A stretch of DNA of 64,000 nt from an uncultured Clostridia bacterium (GCA_934756675.1 CAKVLG010000002.1:65796-129795); one strand, 5' to 3'. Positions 34,124-43,664 are shown, counted from the first letter of the stretch. Notes: a model not told the origin generated them from the sequence alone. Translations and numbers: made by a program.

Positions 34124-34777
34124 ATGAAAGAAAAGAGAATATTAACAATGTTTATAACTTCAGCTATCGCACTTGTTGTTAGTTTAGTTGTAACTTTTGG
34201 TATTGTACTTACTCTTGCTGATCCAGTTGTAGCAACAGGACTTACTCGTTATGAATACAGATATGGTGGAACAAACAGTTCTATTATCAAAAACGACGGC
34301 AACGCATTAATGTTTGCTAGCGACGTAATTTACACACCATCTGGATCCATTGTTTGGAAAGATAAGACAGAAGATGTAAATGATGATAAGTTTATTGTTG
34401 ACGCTCAACCAGATGCAAAAGGTAACATAAACTATTCAACAGTAGTAAGATATGGTAACGAATCTTATTCTAGCAAAATTAAAGTTATGCCAATCAGAAT
34501 TTCTAACACAACAAATGCTGAAAAAACATTTACATTAACTGTTAAAGCTACTGGCGATGCAACACTTTTAAGTTTCACAAACATGAAAGTTTTTGAATAT
34601 GATAGCCCAGCAAACTTTGTTGACAAAGCTTTGAATACAGAAGAAACACTCACAACAATTCCTGCTGGTGCATACAAAGATTATCTCATCGTTGTATACA
34701 CAGACGATGCTGGCAACCTTGGTGGACAAATCGCCTATGGCACAGCTAGATTAAATCTTAATGTAGTTATAAAATAG
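34124..34777 (+). CDS. secreted protein of unknown function, probably highly expressed
   Basis: A 217-residue protein. A signal peptide-like segment (KEKRI, then a hydrophobic core at about residues 8-30) ends near DPVVA. The mature part is about 180 residues, beta-rich, with no Cys. It has a midsection PIRISNTTNAEKTFTLTVKA and a C-terminal YGTARLNLNVVIK that look like an immunoglobulin-like or TasA/camelysin-like beta sandwich. It has a perfect consensus promoter, an AAAGGAG ribosome site and its own terminator, which point to an abundant surface or matrix protein. The family assignment is tentative. Confidence 0.75.
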   Translation: MKEKRILTMFITSAIALVVSLVVTFGIVLTLADPVVATGLTRYEYRYGGTNSSIIKNDGNALMFASDVIYTPSGSIVWKDKTEDVNDDKFIVDAQPDAKGNINYSTVVRYGNESYSSKIKVMPIRISNTTNAEKTFTLTVKATGDATLLSFTNMKVFEYDSPANFVDKALNTEETLTTIPAGAYKDYLIVVYTDDAGNLGGQIAYGTARLNLNVVIK

Positions 34778-34790
34778 GTTAAACAAATAT

Positions 34791-34818
34791 AAAGATGGCT
34801 TTTGCCATCTTTATTTTT
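34791..34818 (+). terminator. terminator of the secreted-protein gene
   Basis: AAAGATGGC and GCCATCTTT pair around TTTT, followed by ATTTTT. Confidence 0.9.
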
Positions 34819-34907
34819 GCCTAAAAAACTAGCAGTAGGCAGGTAGGCTGGTTGGTGCAAATTTAGAGTAGTGCAAGCCAGTGCCATATTGTTTATTATT
34901 ATATAAG

Positions 34908-34938
34908 GAAAAAATAAAACCCGAACAAACTATTCGGG
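34908..34938 (-). terminator. terminator of the glycerophosphodiesterase gene
   Basis: On the minus strand CCCGAA pairs with TTCGGG around a seven-base loop (34920-34938) and is followed by TTTTATTTTTT. It lies ten bases after the stop of the gene at 34948. Confidence 0.8.
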
Positions 34939-34947
34939 CATTTTTTA

Positions 34948-35661
34948 TTATTCAAAAACATAATTGTCGCAATATTTTTTAGCTTTTTCTTTGTCTTCTT
35001 CGTTTTTAACGCAATAGCAAAGAATAGGTAAGCCTTGTTTTTTGCACTTGTTTACATATCTGTTTGGCAAATCATCAAGAGCGTAATTAATAAAATTTGG
35101 TTCGCTATATCTTTTATTTAACATCATGCGTTTAAGGGCAAACTTTTGCCAGAAAGGTAAGTTTTCACCTTTTAAAAAGCTAGCAAGTTGACCGCGCTTA
35201 ACTTGTGGGGCATTGAGTTTAAACCATTCAAGCGTAAGAGGATTAAAAGATTGAACCGCATATTCGCCTTTGTAATTTTTAAGGTCTTTCCAAATGTTTT
35301 TTTCGAAACTAATTTTACCCATATTCTTAATATCTACAAGAACGGGAACTCTGCCATCAATAAAGTCAAGAGTTTCTTTTAACGTTAAGATATGTTCATT
35401 AGACTTTAAGAGTTTGAGCTCTGCAATGTCAGACAATGTGCAGTTAGAAATAAAGCCATCATGACCAGTCATTCTGCCAAGTGCTTCGTCATGGAAACAA
35501 ACAATAGTCCCATCTTTAAGTGGGCGAACGTCAATTTCAATTGCGTAGTTATTATCTATAGCGTTTTGAAAAGCCTCCCTAGACATTTCAGGAATTTCAT
35601 TATTATGTAAACCGCGGTGAGCGATTGGTGTTTTAACAATCCAAGAATCAAATATATTCAT
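34948..35661 (-). CDS. glycerophosphodiester phosphodiesterase
   Basis: A 237-residue GDPD-family TIM barrel that splits glycerophosphodiesters into glycerol-3-phosphate and an alcohol. Catalytic and metal motifs are visible: AHRGLHNN at about residues 14-21, EIDVRPLKDG at about 46-55 and FHDEALGRMTG at about 60-70, with VLVDIKNM further on. In the HRG...PEN block the usual Asn is Met (IPEMSREAF). There is no signal peptide, so it is cytoplasmic. GGAGAGGT precedes the ATG on the minus strand. It is a single-gene unit with its own terminator. Confidence 0.9.
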   Translation of the reverse strand: MNIFDSWIVKTPIAHRGLHNNEIPEMSREAFQNAIDNNYAIEIDVRPLKDGTIVCFHDEALGRMTGHDGFISNCTLSDIAELKLLKSNEHILTLKETLDFIDGRVPVLVDIKNMGKISFEKNIWKDLKNYKGEYAVQSFNPLTLEWFKLNAPQVKRGQLASFLKGENLPFWQKFALKRMMLNKRYSEPNFINYALDDLPNRYVNKCKKQGLPILCYCVKNEEDKEKAKKYCDNYVFE

Positions 35662-35826
35662 ATATACCTCTCCTTTATCTATAATACATGATTTTCAATT
35701 AAAAGACTACTATTTTTGTCAAAATTGTGACAAATAACTAAAAAAATGAAGAAAATATATATCGCTTAGTAAAAATATTCTTGATATAAAGACCTAAAAT
35801 GTGTAAAATATTAATTGGAGAAAACT

Positions 35827-37641
35827 ATGCTAGTAAATAATAAAAACATAAAATCACAAGACCATATCCGTAACTTTTCGATTATTGCGCACATTGACCA
35901 CGGAAAAAGTACTCTTGCTGATAGATTAATGGAGATTACGGGAACAGTTGCAAAGCGTGATTCAAAGGCTCAATTGCTCGATTCTATGGAACTTGAACGT
36001 GAACGCGGAATAACAATTAAGCTTGCACCTGTAACAATGAAATATACTCATAATGGCAAAGAGTATACACTCAATCTTATAGACACGCCGGGGCATGTCG
36101 ACTTTACTTATGAAGTGAGTAGATCACTAGCCGCGTGCGAAGGGGCTGTGCTTGTTGTTGATGCAAGCCAAGGCGTTGAAGCACAAACTTTGGCAAATGT
36201 ATATTTGGCGCTCGAAAATGATTTGTTTATTTTGCCAGTTATAAATAAAATTGACTTGCCAAGTGCAAGACCAGAATGGGCAAAAGAAGAAATAGAAGAC
36301 ATAATTGGGCTCGACACTAGTTACGCACCACTCGTATCTGCAAAAGTGGGTACAAATGTAGAACAGATTTTGGATCTTGTCATCGATAAGGTACCAGCAC
36401 CTCGTGGTGATGAAAACGCGCCGCTTCAAGCACTTATCTTTGATAGTTATTATGATAACTACAAGGGTGCGGTTTGTCTTGTCCGCATTGTTCAAGGCAA
36501 GGTAAAAGCTGGTTCAAAAATTCATATGATTGCAACTGACAAAAACGAAGAAGTTGTTGAAGTTGGCGTTTTTACGCCAAATGCTGAGCCACGCGATTGT
36601 TTATCTGCTGGTGAAGTTGGTTATATTTCTGCGAGTATAAAAACAGTTTCGGATATAAGAGTGGGCGACACAATTATCTCTCAAAACGAAGATACACCAG
36701 CTCTTCCAGGCTACAAACAAGTTATGCCAGTTGTGTATAGTGGTATATTTCCAATAGAAGGTGATAAATATAACGCACTTAAAGATGCGCTCGAAAAACT
36801 TAAACTTTCGGACGCTTCACTCGTCTACACACCCGAAACTTCGTCTGCACTAGGTTACGGCTTTAGATGTGGATTTTTGGGGCTTTTACATATGGAAATT
36901 GTCAGTGAAAGGCTAGAGCGTGAGTTTGGTTTGGAACTTATTACCACAGCACCAAGTGTATCATATAAGGTATATAAAACAAATGGCGATGTGCTCGATA
37001 TTTCTAACCCAACACAATTGCCACCAGCTGTCGAAATAGACAGAATAGAAGAACCTATGATAAAAGCAACAGTTTATACTCCGCCAGAATATATCGGTGC
37101 GATTATGGAACTGGCTAAAAATAAACGTGGAATTTCCCGCGATATGCAATACATGGAGCAAACGCGTGTAAAAATGGACTTTGATTTGCCACTTGCAGAA
37201 ATTGTTTATGACTTTTTCGATAAACTCAAATCTGTTTCGCATGGGTACGCAAGCTTTGATTACGAAATTTCGGGCTATGCACCAAGTGACATGGTAAAAA
37301 TGGATATTTTGATTAATGGCGAGCCATGTGATGCACTTTCGATTATTGTTCACAGAGAAAAAGCGTATGAGCGTGGTAGGGGCATTGTTGAAAAACTTAA
37401 AGAGGTTGTTCCAAGGCAATTGTTTGAAATTCCACTTCAAGCATCAATTGGTAGCAAAATTATTGCAAGGGAAACAATACGTGCACTTCGCAAAGATGTT
37501 ATTGCAAAATGCTATGGTGGCGATATTTCAAGAAAAAGAAAGTTGCTTGAAAAACAAAAAGAAGGTAAAAAGAAAATGCGTAAACTGGGTAGTGTAGAGT
37601 TGCCTAGTGAAGCATTTATGAGTATACTAAAAATTGATTAA
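35827..37641 (+). CDS. lepA: elongation factor 4 (LepA) ribosomal back-translocase GTPase
   Basis: A 604-residue translational GTPase. I chose ATG 35827 because TTGGAG lies six bases upstream; the in-frame TTG at 35815 is part of that site. G-domain motifs are AHIDHGKST, DTPGHVDF and NKIDLPSA. The C-terminal LepA-specific domain with GGDISRKRKLLEKQKEGKK is intact. It acts on the ribosome under ionic or assembly stress. It heads the conserved run lepA-hemW-hrcA. A possible promoter (TTGATA 35781, TAAAAT 35804) would give a very short leader. Confidence 0.97.
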   Translation: MLVNNKNIKSQDHIRNFSIIAHIDHGKSTLADRLMEITGTVAKRDSKAQLLDSMELERERGITIKLAPVTMKYTHNGKEYTLNLIDTPGHVDFTYEVSRSLAACEGAVLVVDASQGVEAQTLANVYLALENDLFILPVINKIDLPSARPEWAKEEIEDIIGLDTSYAPLVSAKVGTNVEQILDLVIDKVPAPRGDENAPLQALIFDSYYDNYKGAVCLVRIVQGKVKAGSKIHMIATDKNEEVVEVGVFTPNAEPRDCLSAGEVGYISASIKTVSDIRVGDTIISQNEDTPALPGYKQVMPVVYSGIFPIEGDKYNALKDALEKLKLSDASLVYTPETSSALGYGFRCGFLGLLHMEIVSERLEREFGLELITTAPSVSYKVYKTNGDVLDISNPTQLPPAVEIDRIEEPMIKATVYTPPEYIGAIMELAKNKRGISRDMQYMEQTRVKMDFDLPLAEIVYDFFDKLKSVSHGYASFDYEISGYAPSDMVKMDILINGEPCDALSIIVHREKAYERGRGIVEKLKEVVPRQLFEIPLQASIGSKIIARETIRALRKDVIAKCYGGDISRKRKLLEKQKEGKKKMRKLGSVELPSEAFMSILKID

Positions 37642-37652
37642 AGGAGAAAATC

Positions 37653-38798
37653 ATGCGTGAAGAACTAAGTTTGTATTTGCACATTCCATATTGTGAAAGT
37701 AAATGCAAGTATTGCAGTTTTGTTAGCAAAGTTGGAACCGAAGCGGAAAAACGTGAATATGTGGCTGCCTTGCTCAAAGAAATTGAAATACAAGGTAAAA
37801 GATATAATCCGTTTTTTGTTGTTGTGAGCATTTATATTGGTGGCGGTACACCATCGTGCTTGGATAACGGTGAGATTTTAAAAATTCTTCAATGTTGCTA
37901 CAAAAACTTCACGGTTAAAAACGAAGCAGAAATTACAATAGAGCTTAACCCAAACTCTGTTACGGACGATAAAATACGTGAATATATTTTGGCAGGTGCA
38001 AACAGATTTAGTATTGGTTTGCAATGTACAAATGGCAAGATTTTGCGTAGCATGGGGCGTACACATACTGTTGGCGATTTCGATGCAACGATTGCAAAAA
38101 TACGTAACCGCGGCGTTACAAACGTGTCTGCCGATGTTATGATTGGCTATCCTGGTCAATCGGCAGCCGATGTAAAAGAAACTATAACTCATTTAATTAA
38201 ACTTAATATTCCACATATTTCATCTTATATGCTTTCGGTTGAAAACGGTACACCATTAAAGAAAATGGTAGACACAGGAGTTGTTTATTTGCCAACAGAA
38301 AAAGAAGTGGTCAACACTTATCTTTCAGTCGTAAATATGTTAAAGAGCAATGGCTATGAGAGATACGAAATTTCGAACTTTGCAAAACAAGGGTACGAAT
38401 CACGCCATAACCAAGTGTATTGGTTCGGCAGGGCATACCTTGGACTTGGCGTTGCTGCACACTCTTATGTAGACGGAACAAGGTTTTCGAATACAGAAAA
38501 TATCACTTCATACAAGGAATGTTTGTTTGTTAAAAGTAAAGTTCCAACAAGTTCTGTGCACGAGCTAACAAAACAAGAAAAGAAAGAAGAATATATTATG
38601 CTTTCACTTAGAACAGCTCATGGGCTTGATACAAATGAATATAAAGAAAAGTTTGGCGAGGATTTCCTTGGAACAAGGGCAGACAAACTAAAGGAATTTA
38701 TAAAACTTGGGCTAGTTAAACTTTCTAGTAACAATATACTAAGATGCACTTCAAACGGCTACTTGGTTTTAAATAAGTTAATCTTAGAACTAGTATAA
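37653..38798 (+). CDS. hemW: heme chaperone HemW
   Basis: A 381-residue radical SAM protein. The cluster motif is CESKCKYCSF near residue 14 (CX3CX2C), followed by IYIGGGTPSCL and a NPNSVT stretch. HemW-type proteins, unlike the coproporphyrinogen oxidase HemN, lack the fourth Cys, and here the residue after the third Cys is Ser-Phe, as in HemW. It is thought to deliver heme to membrane enzymes. It starts 11 bases after lepA with AAAGGAG and is followed by a terminator. Confidence 0.9.
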   Translation: MREELSLYLHIPYCESKCKYCSFVSKVGTEAEKREYVAALLKEIEIQGKRYNPFFVVVSIYIGGGTPSCLDNGEILKILQCCYKNFTVKNEAEITIELNPNSVTDDKIREYILAGANRFSIGLQCTNGKILRSMGRTHTVGDFDATIAKIRNRGVTNVSADVMIGYPGQSAADVKETITHLIKLNIPHISSYMLSVENGTPLKKMVDTGVVYLPTEKEVVNTYLSVVNMLKSNGYERYEISNFAKQGYESRHNQVYWFGRAYLGLGVAAHSYVDGTRFSNTENITSYKECLFVKSKVPTSSVHELTKQEKKEEYIMLSLRTAHGLDTNEYKEKFGEDFLGTRADKLKEFIKLGLVKLSSNNILRCTSNGYLVLNKLILELV

Positions 38799-38806
38799 AA
38801 AATATA

Positions 38807-38839
38807 AATAAAAAGCATGCTTTTAGTATGCTTTTTATT
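38807..38839 (+). terminator. terminator between hemW and hrcA
   Basis: AATAAAAAGCAT pairs with ATGCTTTTTATT (12 pairs), with A- and T-tracts at the base of the stem, nine bases after the hemW stop. Confidence 0.85.
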
Positions 38840-38881
38840 TATGCAAAAAATATTTTAAAAAAATAAAAAAATTTTAAAAAA

Positions 38882-38908
38882 TTGGCACTAAACTGTTGAC
38901 ATTGCTAA
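38882..38908. promoter_or_regulatory. CIRCE-like HrcA operator 1
   Basis: TTGGCACTA-N9-CATTGCTAA matches the CIRCE consensus TTAGCACTC-N9-GAGTGCTAA at 14 of 18 positions with the correct spacing. It overlaps the -35 box of the heat-shock promoter. Confidence 0.7.
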
Positions 38909-38924
38909 TTAGCAGTACTATAAT
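38896..38924 (+). promoter_or_regulatory. promoter of the hrcA heat-shock operon
   Basis: TTGACA (38896-38901) and TATAAT (38919-38924) with a 17-base spacer that contains the perfect palindrome TGCTAATTAGCA (38903-38914). Transcription should start near 38931. Confidence 0.9.
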
Positions 38925-38932
38925 GTGAGCTG

Positions 38933-38959
38933 TTAGCAGTTGAAGAGAAAGATTGCTAA
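38933..38959. promoter_or_regulatory. CIRCE-like HrcA operator 2
   Basis: TTAGCAGTT-N9-GATTGCTAA matches the CIRCE consensus at 15 of 18 positions. It covers the predicted transcription start and lies 51 bases (about five helical turns) from operator 1. HrcA, encoded by the first gene, should bind here to repress the operon. Confidence 0.75.
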
Positions 38960-39019
38960 CAATATGGTATAAAAATAAAAGTCGAAGTATATAATAAAAC
39001 AAAAGAAAGGTAAACAAGA

Positions 39020-40060
39020 ATGGGGCTTAGTGAGAGAAAAAAGAAAATCTTAAAAGCAGTGGTAGAAGAAAATATCAAAGCTAACGAGCCAGTTTCGAGT
39101 CAAAAAATTGTTGATGATTATTTGCAAGACGTTAGTTCAGCTACAATACGTAACGAACTTATGGCTCTTGAAGAGATGGGGCTTTTATACCACCCACATA
39201 CTTCAAGTGGTAGGCTTCCAACTCCAGAAGGGTTAAGACATTATGTAGAAGAACTTATGCCTACAAAAAAGTTATCACAAAAAGAACTTTTTCAAATAAA
39301 GTCATCGTTTGACAAAAGACTTAGCAACCTAGAAGATGTTATTAAATCTACTGCAAAAACAATCTCTGATGCGACCAACTATGCTTCGGTAGTATATACA
39401 GGTCTATCGGACGAAGCGGTAGTCGACAACATTCAATTGTTTAAGGTCAATGATAACTTGGCACTAATAATTGTTGTAACAGATGTTGGCGTGCTTAAAA
39501 ATTTAACAATGAGATGTAATCTTCCAGAAAAAGAATTGAGGCATGCGGGCGAAGTTATGACTAAAATATTTAGTGGGAGAACGCTTGGCGAGATAGAAGA
39601 AAATGACTTTAAAATTTCTGTAGCCATTGATTCGTACAAAGAAGTATTTAATGAAGTAATTAAAATAGTTCTTGAACGTGACAATGATTTTAGAGAAAAT
39701 TTTGAAGTTGCTGGTAAAGAAAATTTACTCAACTATCCAGAGTACCAAGACATAAACAAGTTTAAAAACGCCTTAACGGTTATGAATAGACAAGATATTT
39801 TGCAACCACTTTTGGAGTCTGATGGAAATGTTGAAGTTTCAATTAGAATCGGTGGCGATAAAGATTCTGGTTTAAAAGATTGTTCACTTGTATCTGCTGT
39901 TTATAAGATTAATGGTAAGCAGGTAGGTAGTGCTGGTGTAATTGGACCTGTTCGAATGGACTATGCAAAAGCTGTTTCGGTTTTGAAAAGTGTAGCAAAA
40001 TCACTCGAAGAAAACCTAAACGATTTTGTTAAGGGAGATGAAAATGGACAAAAAGAATAA
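39020..40060 (+). CDS. hrcA: heat-inducible transcription repressor HrcA
   Basis: A 346-residue repressor of the dnaK regulon. The N-terminal winged helix (LSERKKKILKAVVEENIKAN then PVSSQKIVDDY, VSSATIRNELMALEEMGLLYHPHTSSGRLPT as a segmented pattern at about residues 3-70) is followed by a GAF-like and a dimerisation domain ending in GVIGPVRMDYAKAV. It binds CIRCE operators and depends on GroEL for activity. AAAGG lies nine bases upstream of the ATG. It autoregulates through the two operators upstream. Confidence 0.97.
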   Translation: MGLSERKKKILKAVVEENIKANEPVSSQKIVDDYLQDVSSATIRNELMALEEMGLLYHPHTSSGRLPTPEGLRHYVEELMPTKKLSQKELFQIKSSFDKRLSNLEDVIKSTAKTISDATNYASVVYTGLSDEAVVDNIQLFKVNDNLALIIVVTDVGVLKNLTMRCNLPEKELRHAGEVMTKIFSGRTLGEIEENDFKISVAIDSYKEVFNEVIKIVLERDNDFRENFEVAGKENLLNYPEYQDINKFKNALTVMNRQDILQPLLESDGNVEVSIRIGGDKDSGLKDCSLVSAVYKINGKQVGSAGVIGPVRMDYAKAVSVLKSVAKSLEENLNDFVKGDENGQKE

Positions 40061-40670
40061 AGACGAAAAAAACGCAAAAATCGATGAAAAAGAGTTAAAA
40101 GATGATAATAAATCGCAAAAAAGCGAAGAAAAACCAGAAATTAACGAAAAAGTAAAAGATTTTGCGATATATGAAAAAGCCTTAAAAATGATGGAAGAAG
40201 AGCTTGCAAAAGTATCAAACGAATTGGAAATTGCTAAACGCGAAGCGGCAGATAGCGAGAACTTAGCTAAGGTTTATAAAAAAGATTTAGAAAGGTTCAA
40301 GGAACGTAACAAAACCGCAGAAAAAGAAATGAAAGACAAAGCTGCAATAGCAACAGCTGAAAAACTTATTCCTATTCTAGATAACTTTTCGAGAGCGCTT
40401 TCGACCGTGACTGATCCAGATATTTTAACTGGATTCAAGATGATCGAAAACAATTTAAAACTTGTACTTTTTAACATGGGCATCGAAGAAATTCCTGCCG
40501 TTGGCGTTAAGTTTAATCCAGAGCTTCACAATGCGGTTGCAAAACGCAAAACCGATGATGATAGTTTGGATGGAATTATCGTAACGGAAATGTTAAAAGG
40601 TTATAAGCTTGTCGGTGACGACGGTAAAGTAGTAAGACATTCAATGGTTGAAGTTTATATAAAAGAATAA
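40044..40670 (+). CDS. grpE: nucleotide exchange factor GrpE
   Basis: A 208-residue DnaK co-chaperone that releases ADP. I chose ATG 40044 (GGGAG six bases upstream) rather than in-frame ATGs at 40026 and 40038. The N-terminal 45 residues are Lys/Glu-rich and disordered, followed by a long dimeric coiled coil (about 45-110). The C-terminal beta domain ends with EEIPAVGVKFNPELHNAV and VTEMLKGYKLVGDDGKVVRHSMVEV in pieces. It overlaps hrcA by 17 bases. Confidence 0.95.
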   Translation: MDKKNKDEKNAKIDEKELKDDNKSQKSEEKPEINEKVKDFAIYEKALKMMEEELAKVSNELEIAKREAADSENLAKVYKKDLERFKERNKTAEKEMKDKAAIATAEKLIPILDNFSRALSTVTDPDILTGFKMIENNLKLVLFNMGIEEIPAVGVKFNPELHNAVAKRKTDDDSLDGIIVTEMLKGYKLVGDDGKVVRHSMVEVYIKE

Positions 40671-40685
40671 AAAGGAGAAATTTTT

Positions 40686-42533
40686 ATGGGAAAAATTATA
40701 GGTATTGATTTAGGTACAACAAACTCATGCGTAGCTATTATGGAAGGTGGTGAACCAACTGTAATTCCAAATGCAGAAGGTTCTAGAACAACTCCTTCGG
40801 TTGTTGGTTTTACAAAAGAAGGGGAAAGATTGGTTGGTCAAGTTGCAAAACGTCAAGCAGTTGCCAACCCAGAAAACACAATCTCTTCAATTAAAAGAGA
40901 TATGGGGTCAGATAAAAAAGTAAAGGCTGGTGGCAAGGAATATACTCCACAAGAGATTTCTGCCATGATCCTTTCTAAACTTAAGGCTGATGCTGAAAGT
41001 TATCTTGGCGAAAAAGTTACAGAAGCAGTTATCACTGTTCCAGCATACTTTACAGATAGCCAACGTCAAGCAACAAAAGATGCTGGTAAAATTGCTGGTC
41101 TTGATGTAAAAAGAATTATCAATGAACCAACAGCAGCAGCTCTTGCTTATGGTCTTGATAAATCAGATAAAAATGCCGCTGGTCAAAAAATTCTTGTTTA
41201 CGACCTTGGTGGTGGTACATTTGATATTTCAGTTCTTGAAATTGAAGACGGTGTGTTCCAAGTATTAGCCACAGCTGGTAACAACAGACTTGGTGGTGAT
41301 GACTTCGACCAACGCATCATGAATTATTTGATTGAAGAATTTAAAAAGTCTAACGGTATTGACTTGTCTGGCGACAGAATGGCAATGCAAAGATTGAAAG
41401 AGGCTGCCGAAAAAACAAAAATTGAACTTTCTGGCATGACTCAAAGTACTGTAAGCTTACCATTTATCACAGCTGATAGTACTGGACCAAAACATTTGGA
41501 AATATCTATCACACGTGCTAAGTTCGAAAGCATGATTCAAGACCTTGTTGCAGAAACAATTACATTAACTAAAAAAGCATTAGCTGATGCAAAACTTTCT
41601 AAAGATGATGTTGCAAAAATCATAATGGTCGGTGGTTCTACACGTGTACCAATGGTTGTTGAAGAAGTTAAAAAGTTTATTGGTAAAGAACCATTTAAGG
41701 GTATTAACCCAGATGAATGCGTAGCCGTAGGTGCTGCAATTCAAGGTGGTGTACTTGCTGGTGAAGTTAAAGATGTATTGCTTCTTGATGTAACTCCACT
41801 TTCACTTGGTATTGAAACAATGGGTGGTGTATTCACAAAACTTATCGAAAGAAACACAACAATTCCAACTAAAAAATCAAAGATATTCTCGACAGCATCA
41901 GATAATCAACCAGGCGTAGATATCCATGTTCTTCAAGGTGAACGTGAACTTGCTGCATATAACAAGACAATTGGTAGATTTGAACTTACTGGTATTCCAC
42001 CAGCTCCAAGAGGTGTTCCACAAATCGAAGTTACATTTGATATTGATGCCAACGGTATTGTTCATGTTTCTGCAAAAGACCTTGGAACAGGCAAATCACA
42101 AGATATAACAATCACAGCTTCAAGCAACTTGTCTGATGAAGAAATTGATAAAGCTGTTAAAGAAGCTGAAAAATACGCTGAAGAAGATAAAAAACGTAAG
42201 GAAGTTGTAGATACCAAAAACTCACTTGATCAAATGATTGCTGGTATTGAAAAAGCTATAAAAGATAATGGCGATAAGATTAGCGAAGAAGACAAAGCTA
42301 AATTAAATGCTGAAGTTGAATCTGCTAAAGAAGTTTACAAAAACAGTGATGATGTTACGAAATTAAAAGAAGCACTCGATAACTTAACAAAAGTATCAAG
42401 CGAAATCTTTAGCAAGCTTTATGCAAATGCTAATCCAAATGGCGGCAACGCTGGTGCTGACGGTAACGGCGGCGCAAATAACGGCAATGGCGGTACAGAC
42501 CCAAATAATTTTGGTGACTATACAACAAAGTAA
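40686..42533 (+). CDS. dnaK: chaperone protein DnaK (Hsp70)
   Basis: A 615-residue Hsp70. The start GKIIGIDLGTTNSCVAIMEG, the phosphate-binding VYDLGGGTFDISVLE and IIMVGGSTRVPMV belong to the ATPase domain. The linker DVLLLDVTPLSLGIET and the peptide-binding domain follow, with a helical lid at the end. The tail is Gly/Asn-rich (GGNAGADGNGG) and ends in DYTTK instead of the common acidic end. AAAGGAG precedes the ATG. It folds proteins together with DnaJ and GrpE. Confidence 0.98.
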   Translation: MGKIIGIDLGTTNSCVAIMEGGEPTVIPNAEGSRTTPSVVGFTKEGERLVGQVAKRQAVANPENTISSIKRDMGSDKKVKAGGKEYTPQEISAMILSKLKADAESYLGEKVTEAVITVPAYFTDSQRQATKDAGKIAGLDVKRIINEPTAAALAYGLDKSDKNAAGQKILVYDLGGGTFDISVLEIEDGVFQVLATAGNNRLGGDDFDQRIMNYLIEEFKKSNGIDLSGDRMAMQRLKEAAEKTKIELSGMTQSTVSLPFITADSTGPKHLEISITRAKFESMIQDLVAETITLTKKALADAKLSKDDVAKIIMVGGSTRVPMVVEEVKKFIGKEPFKGINPDECVAVGAAIQGGVLAGEVKDVLLLDVTPLSLGIETMGGVFTKLIERNTTIPTKKSKIFSTASDNQPGVDIHVLQGERELAAYNKTIGRFELTGIPPAPRGVPQIEVTFDIDANGIVHVSAKDLGTGKSQDITITASSNLSDEEIDKAVKEAEKYAEEDKKRKEVVDTKNSLDQMIAGIEKAIKDNGDKISEEDKAKLNAEVESAKEVYKNSDDVTKLKEALDNLTKVSSEIFSKLYANANPNGGNAGADGNGGANNGNGGTDPNNFGDYTTK

Positions 42534-42539
42534 TAAGAT

Positions 42540-43664
42540 ATGGCAAAGAACTATTATGACATTCTTGGGGTTAGCAAGACCGCAAGCGATGAAGAAATAA
42601 AAAAAGCATATAGATCACTCGCGAAGAAATATCACCCGGACCTAAACCCGGGTGATTCTTCCGCTGCTGAAAAATTAAAAGAAGTTAACGAAGCATACGA
42701 AGTTTTGTCTGATAAACAAAAACGTAGTAACTACGATAATTACGGCGACCCCGAAGGTCAAAGTTTTTCTGGCTTTGGCGGCGGGCAAGGTGGCGGATTC
42801 TCTGGATTTGGTGGCTTCGAAGATATTATCAATAATATGTTCGGCGGCTTTGGTGGCGGTAGGTCTCGTCAAGCATCAAGTGCAATAGATGGTGCTGATA
42901 TTCAAGTAAAAATGGATTTAACATTTGTTGAAGCGGCATTTGGTGTTAAGAAGAATATCAATTTAAACAGGACTGAAACATGTGAGCATTGCCATGGTAC
43001 AGGTGCAAAAAATGGTACAGAATACATGACTTGCCCAAGATGTAACGGTCAGGGTCGCGTACAGACGGCACAAAACACAATGTTTGGTCGCATTATGACA
43101 GAAGGCGTTTGTCCAGACTGTCACGGTACAGGCAAAAAGATTAAAGAAAAATGCGAAGATTGTAATGGTGCTGGCGTTGTTAGAAAGAATAGAAATATTG
43201 AAATCAACATTCCAGCTGGTATTGATGATGGTCAAGTTATAACACTTCGCGGTCAGGGTGAAGCTGGTAGAAATGGTGGCATGAATGGTGACATGCAAAT
43301 TGTTATCAAGGTTGCTCCACACAAAACATTGACGCGTAAAGGCTTTGATGTGTATTGTGATGTGCCAATCACATTCACCGAAAGCTTGCTTGGTACGACT
43401 GTTAAAATTGCCGGCATTAACGAAATGCTAGACTTAACAGTTCCAGAATTAACGCAGCCAGGCACTGTTATTATGCTTAAAGGTAAGGGTACAAAGGTTT
43501 TGAATAGAAATTCTTACGGCGACCTTTATGCAAAAATTGTTGTAGAAATGCCAAAGAGTTTGGACAAAAAACAACGTGAACAAATTGCTATTCTTGATGC
43601 TTCGTTTTCGAAAAATCAATATGCAAAAAAGAAACAATTTAACGAAAAAATAGGTAACAAATGA
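42540..43664 (+). CDS. dnaJ: chaperone protein DnaJ (Hsp40)
   Basis: A 374-residue type I J-protein. The J domain has HPD in KKYHPDLNP, followed by a Gly/Phe-rich segment (FGGGQGGGFSGFGG). Four zinc motifs CEHCHGTG, CPRCNGQG, CPDCHGTG and CEDCNGAG are complete, and two substrate-binding beta domains follow. It delivers clients to DnaK and stimulates its ATPase. It starts six bases after dnaK and overlaps mtaB by ATGA. Confidence 0.98.
   Translation: MAKNYYDILGVSKTASDEEIKKAYRSLAKKYHPDLNPGDSSAAEKLKEVNEAYEVLSDKQKRSNYDNYGDPEGQSFSGFGGGQGGGFSGFGGFEDIINNMFGGFGGGRSRQASSAIDGADIQVKMDLTFVEAAFGVKKNINLNRTETCEHCHGTGAKNGTEYMTCPRCNGQGRVQTAQNTMFGRIMTEGVCPDCHGTGKKIKEKCEDCNGAGVVRKNRNIEINIPAGIDDGQVITLRGQGEAGRNGGMNGDMQIVIKVAPHKTLTRKGFDVYCDVPITFTESLLGTTVKIAGINEMLDLTVPELTQPGTVIMLKGKGTKVLNRNSYGDLYAKIVVEMPKSLDKKQREQIAILDASFSKNQYAKKKQFNEKIGNK

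Noticed and set aside
35815..35826. TTG start for LepA
   Set aside because: The TTGGAG at this place is better explained as the ribosome site for ATG 35827, which gives the usual LepA N-terminus.
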